In this document: piece by piece, positions 51,067 to 60,159 of the stretch
Position numbering within the stretch: position 1 is the stretch's first letter
Layout: every line of letters starts with the position of its first letter
DNA from: Leadbetterella lacunae
GTDB lineage: Bacteria > Bacteroidota > Bacteroidia > Cytophagales > Spirosomataceae
Assembly: GCF_042649125.1 (NCBI RefSeq)
Contig: NZ_JBHRYQ010000001.1
Span: 4,030,001-4,094,000 of the forward strand
DNA: 64,000 nucleotides
Direction: 5' to 3'
Made by a program: the position numbers and the translations under genes
Notes under the pieces: generated by a model
Database searches by the model: none
Told to the model about the DNA's origin: nothing
The model's input: only the letters and a program-made list of their open reading frames with translations

Positions 51067-52326
51067 ATGCAAAAAGTAATCCAAAATATAACTAGCCATA
51101 AGCAAGTCATACTTTCTTATTTGGCTATCTTTATCGTATTGTTATTCCTTATCCCTTTTCCACAGCATGGGGGATATGATAGGCTCTGCTGGATCACATG
51201 GGCAAACTTTATCTTCGGTAATGGACTAGAGAATATCTATAAATTTGATGTAGATTATCTGCCTTTGTATCATTATGTCTTATACTTTTATGGACTCATA
51301 CAAGGGAGCTCCGAAAAGATTGTATCTAATATTAATCAGCTTAAATATGTAACGCTCCTCTTTGAGGTTGTGAGTATATATTTTGTGTATTTGCTCATTT
51401 TACCAAAGTACAAAACCCAATTCACGGCCTTTTTTGCTACTTTGTTTATTTTGCTCAATATTTCGTTTTTGTATGATAACTTTCTTTACGGTCAGGTAGA
51501 CGGTATATATACGGCTATGGCGTTTCTTTCTATCTTTTTTGCAATAAACAAAAGAGTTGGTTTGAGTTTGCTGTTTATTGTTATTGCTATCAATTTCAAA
51601 CTCCAGGCTATCGTGTTTTTGGTGTTAGTAGGGTTGATATTAGTGCCCGAAATCATTAAGAAATTTTCGTTTTCTAATCTTATTTCTTGGATCTTGCCTT
51701 CACTTATATTCCAGGTTTTGGTTATCCTTCCTTTTGTGGTTAGTGGTGATTTTAGCACTTTGGTTTATGTTATCAAGAGTTCTATGGGTAGGTATCCGAA
51801 AGTCTCTATGGGGGCGTATAATATTTGGTATTTGATTTTCGACGCACCTTATGAAATTAACGACAAGCAAGGCGTATTTGGTAGAAGCTATCATAAGTAT
51901 GGCTTACTTCTCTTTTTTGTTACATCAGGTATCGCACTTTTACCGCTCATACAAAATGCTTTCAATGCCATTTTAAGGAGAAAAGTTAAAGAAGTTAGCG
52001 TGGCCTATATATTACTTGTGGCCACCATTATTCCGTTTGTTTTTTTCTTTTTTAATACACAAATGCACTCTAGATATGTACATTCTTCAGTATTAATGGG
52101 TGGTGCCTATGCTTTGTATACTAAAAGGGTTTGGTCATATGTGTTACTAAGTGTTGCGTATTTTTTTAATATCGAAGGAGGGATAAAAATGCTCAAAGGT
52201 GATATTAGTGAATATAAAACGTTACTTTTTCAACCCAAGTTTGTGGTGTTTGTTTTTCTGATTGCCCTACTTAGGTTGTTTTATGAATTATTTTATAAGA
52301 AATATCTTAGTTCTGAACGTAACTGA
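51067..52326 (+). CDS. GT-C-type membrane glycosyltransferase-like protein
   Basis: A 419-residue multi-span protein (about ten hydrophobic segments). ATG 51067 is preferred over a TTG at 51037. The GT-C pattern is visible: FPQHGGYDRLCWITWANFIFGNGLENIYKFDVDYLPLYHY (extracytoplasmic acidic loop) and NFLYGQVDGIYTAMAFLSI, followed by DAPYEI and NTQMHSRYVHSS. Such proteins move a sugar from a polyprenyl phosphate carrier. No acceptor can be named and no neighbouring sugar genes are present. It is convergent with the XRE-S24 gene. Confidence 0.75.
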   Translation: MQKVIQNITSHKQVILSYLAIFIVLLFLIPFPQHGGYDRLCWITWANFIFGNGLENIYKFDVDYLPLYHYVLYFYGLIQGSSEKIVSNINQLKYVTLLFEVVSIYFVYLLILPKYKTQFTAFFATLFILLNISFLYDNFLYGQVDGIYTAMAFLSIFFAINKRVGLSLLFIVIAINFKLQAIVFLVLVGLILVPEIIKKFSFSNLISWILPSLIFQVLVILPFVVSGDFSTLVYVIKSSMGRYPKVSMGAYNIWYLIFDAPYEINDKQGVFGRSYHKYGLLLFFVTSGIALLPLIQNAFNAILRRKVKEVSVAYILLVATIIPFVFFFFNTQMHSRYVHSSVLMGGAYALYTKRVWSYVLLSVAYFFNIEGGIKMLKGDISEYKTLLFQPKFVVFVFLIALLRLFYELFYKKYLSSERN

Positions 52327-52412
52327 TAAGCCGTTTTTTTTCGAAACGGTAATTCTTTCCCTCAATGTATTCAGTAATTTAGCTTTCGGAAGCTTTAAAA
52401 ACGAGCTTTAAC

Positions 52413-53183
52413 CTACTTACCTATACGTTGCATTTTTAATTCTACCACGTCTGCCTGTATATTTTGAATAGCAGAAAACACCAAGTCTGAAATTGGGCTG
52501 TCTGTTGCATTTATACTACATACAAAACTCCAAATCTCAAATATCTCTTCGGGCTTAACTTTGTAAGGGGCATAGGCCTTGTTGTCTGAGTGTAAGTGAA
52601 TATTTCCATCTTCGTTTATTTTGTTGTAAAGTCTTTTATAAACCAAGCCTTCGTGCTGGGTGAGTACCACGTAGGTTTTGCCGTCTTTAATGTCAGAGAC
52701 CGACTCTACGTAGCTTCCTACCACATACGCACCGCTTTCTAGTGGTGGCATAGAATCACCTTTTATCGGAAATCCTCTGAATTTGCCGCTTTCGGCAAAA
52801 GGGAGCGATATTCTCGGTAAGTTTTCTATGAAGGTTTCGTCGCTATATCCATCTAAATATCCGGCCGATGCCTTTATGGGAACAAGCTCTACGAGGTCTT
52901 TGCCTTCGGAGTCTACCATAACTGGAAACAAGATTCTGTTTCCGCCAATTTTAAGTAGGTCTCTTAGGTCTTTGACTTTTGTAAGGTCTATTTTTAACAA
53001 TGAATCTATCGAAACATTAAAGTATTCTGACAGCTTCACAATCAAATCTATCGGTGGCTCTGCCCTGTGTTCTTCCCATGAACTTAGGCGTGAACGTGTA
53101 ATGTTCAGGTCATTTGCTAAGTACTCTTGAGATACCCCTCTCAAATGTCTCAGGTGAGCTATATTTTTGCTGATTTTTTTCAT
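52413..53183 (-). CDS. XRE-family repressor with S24 (LexA-like) peptidase domain
   Basis: A 256-residue protein. The N-terminal HTH (4-60: IAHLRHLRGVSQEYLANDLNITRSRLSSWE) is followed by a linker and a C-terminal S24 domain with GDSMPPLESG (nucleophile Ser144) and YVVLTQHEGLVYKRL (general-base Lys183). An Ala-Gly pair (A107-G108 in KASAGY) lies where LexA-like proteins self-cleave. CI/LexA-type repressors often regulate stress genes. Inverted half-sites in the 5' region suggest autoregulation. No phage genes are adjacent. Confidence 0.88.
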   Translation of the reverse strand: MKKISKNIAHLRHLRGVSQEYLANDLNITRSRLSSWEEHRAEPPIDLIVKLSEYFNVSIDSLLKIDLTKVKDLRDLLKIGGNRILFPVMVDSEGKDLVELVPIKASAGYLDGYSDETFIENLPRISLPFAESGKFRGFPIKGDSMPPLESGAYVVGSYVESVSDIKDGKTYVVLTQHEGLVYKRLYNKINEDGNIHLHSDNKAYAPYKVKPEEIFEIWSFVCSINATDSPISDLVFSAIQNIQADVVELKMQRIGK

Positions 53184-53204
53184 TGCTAATTATTTAAGCA
53201 TAAA

Positions 53205-53275
53205 ATTGGTAAAAATATGAGTATAATGCAAGAGGTGTTTTTGATAAAAAAAATATTGCTAAAATTGTTACCAAT
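53205..53275 (-). promoter_or_regulatory. Possible operator half-sites of the XRE-S24 repressor
   Basis: ATTGGTAA (53205-53212) and its exact reverse complement TTACCAAT (53268-53275) face each other across 55 bases just upstream of the repressor gene. Flanks are also similar (A/T runs). A looping or two-dimer operator is possible but not shown. Confidence 0.35.
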
Positions 53276-53506
53276 ATTTGATCTATAGCATTTCTGAATT
53301 AATCGTATTTTAGTAGTTTCATAGCGTCACTTTTACTTTTTTATATTTGAGTAAAAGTCTTGGGCTTGTATTTTTAAATTTTTACAAAAAATAGCTAAAA
53401 GTAAGTACGAGTTAAAAACAACTATTTTACTTCAGCTACGTCTATAAACTGGATCATTTAATCTAAATTCGGCTGTTTTTTACAATACTTCGCAAGGCTT
53501 TTTAGT
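53276..53506. other. Gene-free intergenic interval
   Basis: Together with 53184-53275 it forms a 356-bp divergent region. Nothing beyond the two operator-like half-sites and the GMC promoter was seen. Confidence 0.35.
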
Positions 53507-53514
53507 TATTTTTG
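53507..53514 (+). promoter_or_regulatory. Putative -7 box for the GMC oxidoreductase
   Basis: TATTTTTG is an exact TAnnTTTG, 25 bases before the ATG at 53540. Upstream sequence is T-rich without a clean TTG. Confidence 0.45.
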
Positions 53515-53539
53515 AAGAATATAATTCAACCTTTCATAA

Positions 53540-55261
53540 ATGAACTTAAACACAAAAGGCAAAGAGCAAAATACATACGATGCAATAGTAGTAGGAACTG
53601 GAATAAGTGGCGGTTGGGCAGCAAAAGAGTTGTGCGAAAATGGTCTTAAGGTGTTGCTACTAGAGCGTGGTCGTGACGTTAAGCATATTACAGACTATCC
53701 GCATGCATTGCAAGCTCCGTGGGAGTTAGAACATCGTGGTAGATTATCTAATGAAATTAAAAGCAAGTTTCCATACCAAAGTGTGGAAGGAAACTATCCA
53801 ATAACCGAAGCAAATCAAGAATTTTGGTTGCCCTTTGCTGATAGTCCATATCTGCACGAAAAGCCTTTCAATTGGTTTAGGGGTAGCGGTGTGGGCGGCA
53901 AGTCGCTGCTTTGGGGTAGGCAAGTGTATCGTTGGGGTGATTTTGATTTTGAAGCTAACGCTCGTGACGGCATAGCCGTTGACTGGCCGATAAGGTATAA
54001 AGATTTGGCACCGTGGTATGACCACGTAGAAAAATTTATAGGGGTTAGTGGTACAGCCGAAGGTATCGATCATGTGCCTGACAGTATTTTTCAGGCCGCC
54101 ATGGACATGAATTGTGTAGAAAAAGACTTTAAACAAAAAATGCTGAAGTCTTTTGGCAAGCGAACGGTTACTATTGGGCGTGTGGCTCATATTACACAGC
54201 CTACTGACGAGCAAACGGCCTTGGGCAGAACGTCTTGCCAATATCGCAATGCCTGCACAAGTGGGTGCCCATATGGGGCTTATTTTAGTACTCAGTCTGC
54301 TACCCTTCCGGCGGCTCTTAAAACGGGTAACCTCACCCTTAGGCCTGACTCAATAGTTTCTAGCGTGTTATACAATGAAAAAACGCAGAAGGCCGACGGC
54401 GTAGAGATTATCGATGCCAAAACCAAGGAGGCGATTTCTTTCTATGCAAAAGTGATTTTTCTCAATGCTTCTACTATTGGCTCTACGCATATTATGCTCA
54501 ACAGTGTTTCGGCTCGTTTTCCGAATGGTCTGGGCAACGATAGCGGGCAATTGGGTAAAAACCTCATGGATCATCACTCGAGAGCAGGGGCATCGGCTAC
54601 TGTGGAGGGTTTTGAAGATCAGTATTATTTTGGAAGGCGGGCAAACGGCTTGTTTATTCCGAGGTATAGAAATATCGGTTCAGATAAGCGAGATTACATC
54701 AGAGGGTTTGACTATCAAGGTGGCGGCGGAAGGCAGGGCTGGTCTAAGCCGCTACCCGAAGACATGATTGGTGCCGTACTCAAGGAACGCAGCACGGTGC
54801 CTGGCTCGTGGAATTTTAGCTTGGGAGCATTTGGAGAAACCCTTCCTTACGAAGAGAATAAAATGTTTTTGAGTAAAACCGAAAAAGACCAGTTCGGTAT
54901 TCCGAAAATTATATTTGACGCCGAGATAAAAGATAACGAGAAAAAAATGCGGGTAGATATGGCAAATGATGCCGCCGAAATGTTTGAGGCTGCGGGCTTT
55001 AAAAATATTAGGAGCTACGCCAAAGATGACTTTGCCCTTGGTCTTTCAAAGCACGAAATGGGAACAGCAAGGATGGGGAAAGACCCCAAAACCTCGGTGC
55101 TCAATGCAAACAACCAGGTTTGGGGCTGCGAAAATGTATATGTAACAGACGGAGCCGCGATGACGTCGTCAAACTGCGTAAATCCTTCGTTGACGTATAT
55201 GGCACTTACCGCAAGGGCTTGTGACCACGCTGTGTCCGAACTCAAGCGACTAAATCTGTAG
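53540..55261 (+). CDS. GMC-family FAD oxidoreductase with Cys motif
   Basis: A 573-residue flavoprotein: VVGTGISGGWAAKEL (FAD-binding, 17-31), RGSGVGGKSLLWGRQVYRW (GMC signature 1), NASTIGSTHIML, and a C-terminal HEMGTARMG and SSNCVNPSLTYMALTARA with the active-site region. A CX5CX3C set (Cys233, 239, 243) lies between the domains, as in gluconate 2-dehydrogenase-type GMC proteins that pass electrons to a partner. No subunit 3 or cytochrome gene is next to it. No signal peptide was seen. The gene is visibly richer in G and C than its neighbours. The substrate is unknown, perhaps a sugar or alcohol. Confidence 0.88.
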   Translation: MNLNTKGKEQNTYDAIVVGTGISGGWAAKELCENGLKVLLLERGRDVKHITDYPHALQAPWELEHRGRLSNEIKSKFPYQSVEGNYPITEANQEFWLPFADSPYLHEKPFNWFRGSGVGGKSLLWGRQVYRWGDFDFEANARDGIAVDWPIRYKDLAPWYDHVEKFIGVSGTAEGIDHVPDSIFQAAMDMNCVEKDFKQKMLKSFGKRTVTIGRVAHITQPTDEQTALGRTSCQYRNACTSGCPYGAYFSTQSATLPAALKTGNLTLRPDSIVSSVLYNEKTQKADGVEIIDAKTKEAISFYAKVIFLNASTIGSTHIMLNSVSARFPNGLGNDSGQLGKNLMDHHSRAGASATVEGFEDQYYFGRRANGLFIPRYRNIGSDKRDYIRGFDYQGGGGRQGWSKPLPEDMIGAVLKERSTVPGSWNFSLGAFGETLPYEENKMFLSKTEKDQFGIPKIIFDAEIKDNEKKMRVDMANDAAEMFEAAGFKNIRSYAKDDFALGLSKHEMGTARMGKDPKTSVLNANNQVWGCENVYVTDGAAMTSSNCVNPSLTYMALTARACDHAVSELKRLNL

Positions 55262-55266
55262 TTTTT

Positions 55267-55617
55267 TTATCCAAATATTTCTTGGTATTGGGCTTCGTCA
55301 AATCCCAAGGCAATTATTTTGGTGTCTTTGACTATAATGGGCCTTTTGATAACCGAAGGTTTCGCTATCATTACGGGTATGGCGGTTTCAGTAGTTTCTA
55401 AGGCAGTTTTGTCTGTGTCGCTAAGGCCACGGTAGGTGGTGCCTTTTTTGTTAATTAACTTTTCTAAAGGCTGTTGCTTTAGCCATTCTTGTATTTTTTG
55501 GTCAGAAGCTCCCTCCTTTTTATAGTTATGGAAATTATAATCTAGATTTTTTGATTTTATATAGTCCAAAGATTTTTTTACGGTATTGCAGTTGGGTATT
55601 CCAAATATCTCGAGCAT
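55267..55617 (-). CDS. ArsC/Spx-like protein (YffB type)
   Basis: A 116-residue thioredoxin-fold protein from ATG 55617. It has the N-terminal FGIPNCNTVKKSLDYI segment with Cys10, the YNFHNYKKEG helix-strand unit and the RPIIV segment that closes the fold, with no second cysteine nearby. This fits the YffB/Spx/ArsC-like group rather than a true arsenate reductase. The role could be glutathione-independent redox or regulatory. It is convergent with the GMC gene, five bases between stops. Confidence 0.85.
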   Translation of the reverse strand: MLEIFGIPNCNTVKKSLDYIKSKNLDYNFHNYKKEGASDQKIQEWLKQQPLEKLINKKGTTYRGLSDTDKTALETTETAIPVMIAKPSVIKRPIIVKDTKIIALGFDEAQYQEIFG

Positions 55618-55806
55618 GGTTTTTATTATTTTAGTGTAATACAAATTTATATAAAAATACGCAGAATCTATTTTTGATTGGAAAGGCTTTGGGCTTTTAT
55701 TGCGATTAAAAGCTCTTTTAACCGAACATTAACACGACTATATTTGCTTGTGATTTTTTTAATCACAAACTTTACGAAGTAATATTTTTAAAAATAAGTT
55801 TATTCT

Positions 55807-57072
55807 ATGCATCAGTATAATTTTTTACAAATCATCAGAGTTTGCTCGTTGTCGGCAGTTTTGCTTTTTACAGGTTGCCAAACCAAGTCGCAAGACGCTA
55901 GCAGCACCGCAGTTTCTACCAAAGATATAAACACAAAAGAAATCACTTGGAACAAGAGCATCGATGACGCATTGGCTCAGGCCAAGTCTTCGGACAAGTT
56001 GCTTTTTGTAGAGTGTTATTCGCCTACTTGTCCGGTTTGTCAGAGTTTAGAGCCGTTTTTTAAGACTACCGAAGTGGCTACCAAGTATAATTCTAATTTT
56101 ATCAACTATAAATTAGATGTAGGAAATGCCGAGCAAGTTAAGTTTTTAAACACACGAAATATTTATTTGCCAAGTTTTCCGCAATTTTTGTTTTTTGATG
56201 GCGATGGCAATATCGTGCACCAAGCCGAAGTAGTGGCCGAGACATCTTCGTTTATAAAAGCCGCTGACTCAGCTATTGACCCCAAAACTAGAGCGTCTAA
56301 TTTTAAGCAGAAATTTGATGCCGGAAACCGTAATTTAGACCTTTTGGTAAACTTAGCGGCTTATGCACGTCTTACGCGTGATACACTTACTAATATTAAA
56401 GCAGCGGATGAGTTATTTAAGATTTATCCAAAAGACCAAATTGGTAGTGAAACAAGCTGGAAATTAACTAAAAAATGTGTTTCTGATATAGACAATGGCT
56501 TTGCCAAATACTGGTTTGACCACATGGCTGAAGCTTCTGCTATGGAGAAAAAAGACGGACACGCCGGAAATGAAAATAACATAATGGGCGGAATTATTCA
56601 GTCGTCGTTATACAGCCCGAGAGGGCATTCTTATAACACCGCAAAGCTCAATCTTATAAAGCAATATATGGCTAAGGCAGGTGCTGCTCAATATGCCGAA
56701 GGTGTTACGTGGGAGTTTGAGACGGTTGCTTCTATCAGAGAAGGGAAATTGCAACAGGCACTTACTATCGGAGATAAAATGTCTGTTAAATATGGTCAAA
56801 ACGGGCAATCGTTGGTATATATCACGAAAGTATTTAACGATAATTTCCCTGATAAATCATATGTAACTAAAGCCAAAGCTTGGCTTGCAAGTGCAAAACC
56901 AACCCTTAAAGAAGACAATTTTTTGGCTGAGTATTATTACGAGTCAGCAAGGGTAAACAATGCATCAGGAAATAAAGCCGCTGCAAAAGCAGATGCTCAG
57001 CAAGCACAAAACTATGCAGTTAAAGCCAAAATGGACATAGCCAAATTTGCCGCTTTAAGTAGTTCGCTTTAA
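55807..57072 (+). CDS. Lipoprotein with thioredoxin-like domain
   Basis: A 421-residue lipoprotein (LFTGC, Cys24) with an N-terminal thioredoxin-like domain: LLFVECYSPTCPVCQSLEP with CPVC at 75-78, then NSNFINYKLDVGNAEQVKFLNTRNIYLPSFPQFLFF. A long C-terminal helical region (about 180-421; repeated Ala-rich helices such as ADELFKIYPKDQ) resembles TPR-like solenoids. It probably reduces or isomerises disulfides or delivers metal in the periplasm. A strong terminator follows. Confidence 0.82.
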   Translation: MHQYNFLQIIRVCSLSAVLLFTGCQTKSQDASSTAVSTKDINTKEITWNKSIDDALAQAKSSDKLLFVECYSPTCPVCQSLEPFFKTTEVATKYNSNFINYKLDVGNAEQVKFLNTRNIYLPSFPQFLFFDGDGNIVHQAEVVAETSSFIKAADSAIDPKTRASNFKQKFDAGNRNLDLLVNLAAYARLTRDTLTNIKAADELFKIYPKDQIGSETSWKLTKKCVSDIDNGFAKYWFDHMAEASAMEKKDGHAGNENNIMGGIIQSSLYSPRGHSYNTAKLNLIKQYMAKAGAAQYAEGVTWEFETVASIREGKLQQALTIGDKMSVKYGQNGQSLVYITKVFNDNFPDKSYVTKAKAWLASAKPTLKEDNFLAEYYYESARVNNASGNKAAAKADAQQAQNYAVKAKMDIAKFAALSSSL

Positions 57073-57095
57073 AAGAAAATAAGATATTAGATTTG

Positions 57096-57126
57096 GGCTG
57101 CTTCAGAACTTGAAGTGGCCTTTTTT
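57096..57126 (+). terminator. Terminator of the thioredoxin-lipoprotein gene
   Basis: A 10-bp stem with two wobble pairs (57096-57105 with 57111-57120), a 5-base loop and six T's. It abuts the nuoN stop on the other strand. Confidence 0.8.
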
Positions 57127-58588
57127 ATTTTAAGAATAGAATTTGTGAAACTATCTGACTGATGCCTTCGGGTTTAAAGAAATAGTAAACTATTACGAAA
57201 CTAAATACACTCAAAATAGTCGTTAAAAACAAGTTTCTGCTCGCTAACTCAAACTTATATCTGGTTTTTACTAGCATAAAGTATGGCACTTTTAGGTAAT
57301 AATAAATAGACACTGCAGCATTTAGCAATCCGAATATTAGCAAGGCGTAATACGTGCTGTTTGTGGCTTCGGTTTGCATATCCATGATAGAGCTAAATAC
57401 AACCAACTTGGCTAAAAAACCCAAAGTAGGAGGTAGTCCAACCAGGGCCATCATGATAATAACGGCGTTTAGTCCAAGCAAAAAGTTCTTTTGGCCGAGG
57501 CCTTTGTAATCTTCTATTTCAAAGCTTTTTACCTGTTTGTAAAGTACATCCACCAAAAAGAAAGAACCCATAGTGATAGGCAAATACAACACCATATAAA
57601 AAAACGCCCCATAGAAATCATTTGATTGATATTTTATCAAACCAATCAAGATAAATCCTGACTGAGCGATGCCCGAGTAACCCAACATACGTTTTACGTT
57701 GGTTTGCCACAGAGCCGAAAAGTTTCCATAAATAAGCGACAACACGCTAACCAATAAAATGACCGAATTTAGGTTGATGGACATTTCTTTTATAAATCGG
57801 GCAATTAGCATAATCGCCACAGCTTTCGGAGCAAAAGAAATAAAAGAAAGGATGGGAGTAGGGGTAGATTCGTATACGTCAGGCACCCAGTTATGAAATG
57901 GTGCCGCGGCGGCCTTAAAAAACAATCCTCCCAAAAACAAGAAAGAAACTATTTGAATACTAACCTCATTGTTTTTTTGTAAATAAGCATGAAAAGTCTC
58001 TGAACTGAAGTTTAACTGGTGGGTCATGCCATAAAAGAGCGATACTCCAAATAGCATGATAGCGGTAGTGGTAGCCCCAAAAATCAGGTATTTTATGCCT
58101 GCCTCAAAGTTTTGTTTAGTTTTATGAATACTAACCAGCACATAGGTAGATATTGAAACCATTTCAAGGCTAATAAAAATTACCAAAAAGTGGCTGGTCA
58201 TCGTCAGAAAGTTAAGCCCGAGTATCATGGTGAAGAATACCACATAAAACTCGCCGCTCATTTTATAATCAAAAAGGCGAATATGAACCAGCATAATTAT
58301 AGCTGCCAAAGCTATTAGTCCTTTAAAGAATATGCTCGTAGGATCAAGGGTTATGAAGCCGTTATAGGCCTCAATGGTGTTTGGACCTAATTTTTCATAA
58401 TTTAAAACAGCCGATACCAATAAATATCCAGCTAGGGCTAAGGCTAAAATATTATATAAAGTGGCTTTGTTTTTTTTAGTATCGAAGGCCACAACTAACA
58501 CCAATATCAACAAACCAAAAATGAAGACCACTTCTGGTAAAATGACACCAGTGCTTTTTAATATTTCAAATAGCTTAGTTTTTATCAT
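57125..58588 (-). CDS. nuoN: NADH-quinone oxidoreductase subunit N
   Basis: A 487-residue membrane subunit of respiratory complex I, a proton-pumping antiporter-like unit. About 14 spans are predicted. Landmarks are LEMVSISTYVLVSIHKT, KYLIFGATTTAIMLFGVSLFYG, the pump lysine in FKAAAAPFHNWVPDVYESTPTP and SIYYYLKVPYFM. It overlaps nuoM by four bases (ATGA), so it is third in an nuoL-nuoM-nuoN unit. Confidence 0.94.
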   Translation of the reverse strand: MIKTKLFEILKSTGVILPEVVFIFGLLILVLVVAFDTKKNKATLYNILALALAGYLLVSAVLNYEKLGPNTIEAYNGFITLDPTSIFFKGLIALAAIIMLVHIRLFDYKMSGEFYVVFFTMILGLNFLTMTSHFLVIFISLEMVSISTYVLVSIHKTKQNFEAGIKYLIFGATTTAIMLFGVSLFYGMTHQLNFSSETFHAYLQKNNEVSIQIVSFLFLGGLFFKAAAAPFHNWVPDVYESTPTPILSFISFAPKAVAIMLIARFIKEMSINLNSVILLVSVLSLIYGNFSALWQTNVKRMLGYSGIAQSGFILIGLIKYQSNDFYGAFFYMVLYLPITMGSFFLVDVLYKQVKSFEIEDYKGLGQKNFLLGLNAVIIMMALVGLPPTLGFLAKLVVFSSIMDMQTEATNSTYYALLIFGLLNAAVSIYYYLKVPYFMLVKTRYKFELASRNLFLTTILSVFSFVIVYYFFKPEGISQIVSQILFLK

Positions 58589-60156
58589 TTAAAGAGAGTT
58601 GAAATCGTTGGGTTTGTGATGTTAAAAAGTATGTATGGGAATATTCCATACAACAAAGTCAAAATAGACAAGCTACCCAACATGATAATTTCGTTTCTGT
58701 TTAGGTCTATCATTTTGTCTTTATACTCTTCTAAAGTCCAGAAAGTGCCAAAAAACATTTTCTGGAATGTCCAAAGTAGATAAACCGCAGATAGTAATAT
58801 CCCCAAAACTCCAACTATAGGAATCCATTTGGGTACATTGCCCGCCTGAAATGCTCCAAGTAAAGTAAAGAATTCACCTATAAAGCCAGATAGCGATGGC
58901 AAGCCCATTGAGCCAAAAAACGCAATGGTTACCATTACCGTAAATATGGGCATCATTTTGGCCAATCCTTTGAAGTTTTCTATTTCTCTATTGTGGGTTC
59001 TTTCGTAAATCACACCCGCTATTAAAAACAGCATAGAAGAAAGCAAGCCGTGGCTAAACATTTGGAAAACTGCACCGTTGAAGCCTTCCGAGTTAAATGC
59101 CGATATTCCGATGAGCACAAAGCCCATGTGAGAGATAGACGAGTAAGCGATTAGTTTTTTGAGGTCTTTTTGGGCAAGGGCGTTTAGTGCACCATACAAG
59201 ATTGAAACCAACCCAAATACTGCAATGGTGGTAGAGAAATGAATGGCTATATCAGGGAAAAAACCATACGAGATTCTGATGAGTCCGTAACCTCCGATTT
59301 TTAGAAGTATTCCCGCCAAAACTACCGAAATAGGCGTTGGTGCCTCTACGTGTGCATCGGGTAGCCACGTGTGAAAAGGAACCATAGGTAGCTTTATGCC
59401 AAAACCTATGAGCAACAACCCGAACATTAAATACCTCGCCTGAATACCAAAAAGGTATACCGGTTTTTCTATACTCAAAATCGAGTTTTTAATAATGTTT
59501 ACAGGGTCTGCAAGCAGTCTGTAATCAAAGCTATAAACTATTTTTTTGTATTCGTTTGTAAAAAACAAGTCGGTGTGTGACATGCCGAGTGCAATCAGTA
59601 CCACCAATATTAACACAGAGCCCGCTAAGGTATAAATTATAAACTTTAGTGAAGCATAGGCCTTGTTTGGTCCTCCCCATATTCCGATAAGGAAATACAT
59701 GGGAAGCAACATAAATTCGAAGAATATAAAAAACAGGAATAAGTCAATAGCCACAAAACAGCCCATTACGGACGTGCACAAAAGCAAAAATAACGTGTAA
59801 TATGCCTTTTCTTTTTTTACGATTGTGAAAGAAGAAATGGTAGCGATTAAAAACACGATAGACGCCAACAGTACCATGGGAAAGCTTATTCCGTCTACTC
59901 CTAAAATGTAATCAATCGAAAGTAGTGAATTTTGGCCTAAAGCGAGCCTAATCCATTCGTAGTGCTCTATAAATTGGTAGTCGGTTTTAGTAGAGTCAAA
60001 GGCGGTCCAGATGGTGACGGTGCTTATCAAAATCAAAGCTTGAGCCACCAAAGCGATCCACTTAAACGAAACCTTGTAAACCTCAGGAAGCACCAATATG
60101 ATAATGGCTGCTATCAGCGGGATTAATATCAATGAATTTAAAAGTCCTGATTGCAT
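58585..60156 (-). CDS. nuoM: NADH-quinone oxidoreductase subunit M
   Basis: A 523-residue antiporter-like complex I subunit with about 14 spans. It shows LGVDGISFPMVLLASIVF, FFEFMLLPMYFLIGIWGG (conserved Glu), KLPMVPFHTWLPDAHVEAPTPISVVLAGILLKIGGYG and AYSSISHMGFVLIG with the channel His and Lys. It begins three bases after nuoL. The three are almost certainly co-transcribed. Confidence 0.95.
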   Translation of the reverse strand: MQSGLLNSLILIPLIAAIIILVLPEVYKVSFKWIALVAQALILISTVTIWTAFDSTKTDYQFIEHYEWIRLALGQNSLLSIDYILGVDGISFPMVLLASIVFLIATISSFTIVKKEKAYYTLFLLLCTSVMGCFVAIDLFLFFIFFEFMLLPMYFLIGIWGGPNKAYASLKFIIYTLAGSVLILVVLIALGMSHTDLFFTNEYKKIVYSFDYRLLADPVNIIKNSILSIEKPVYLFGIQARYLMFGLLLIGFGIKLPMVPFHTWLPDAHVEAPTPISVVLAGILLKIGGYGLIRISYGFFPDIAIHFSTTIAVFGLVSILYGALNALAQKDLKKLIAYSSISHMGFVLIGISAFNSEGFNGAVFQMFSHGLLSSMLFLIAGVIYERTHNREIENFKGLAKMMPIFTVMVTIAFFGSMGLPSLSGFIGEFFTLLGAFQAGNVPKWIPIVGVLGILLSAVYLLWTFQKMFFGTFWTLEEYKDKMIDLNRNEIIMLGSLSILTLLYGIFPYILFNITNPTISTLFK

Positions 60157-60159
60157 ATG

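Noticed and set aside
52331..52349. CCGTTT/AAACGG hairpin as terminator of the GT-C gene
   Set aside because: The T run is in the loop, not after the stem, so it does not fit a normal terminator.
52413..53183. Prophage CI-type repressor as sign of a prophage
   Set aside because: No integrase, Cro, structural or lysis gene lies nearby; the S24 repressor stands alone.
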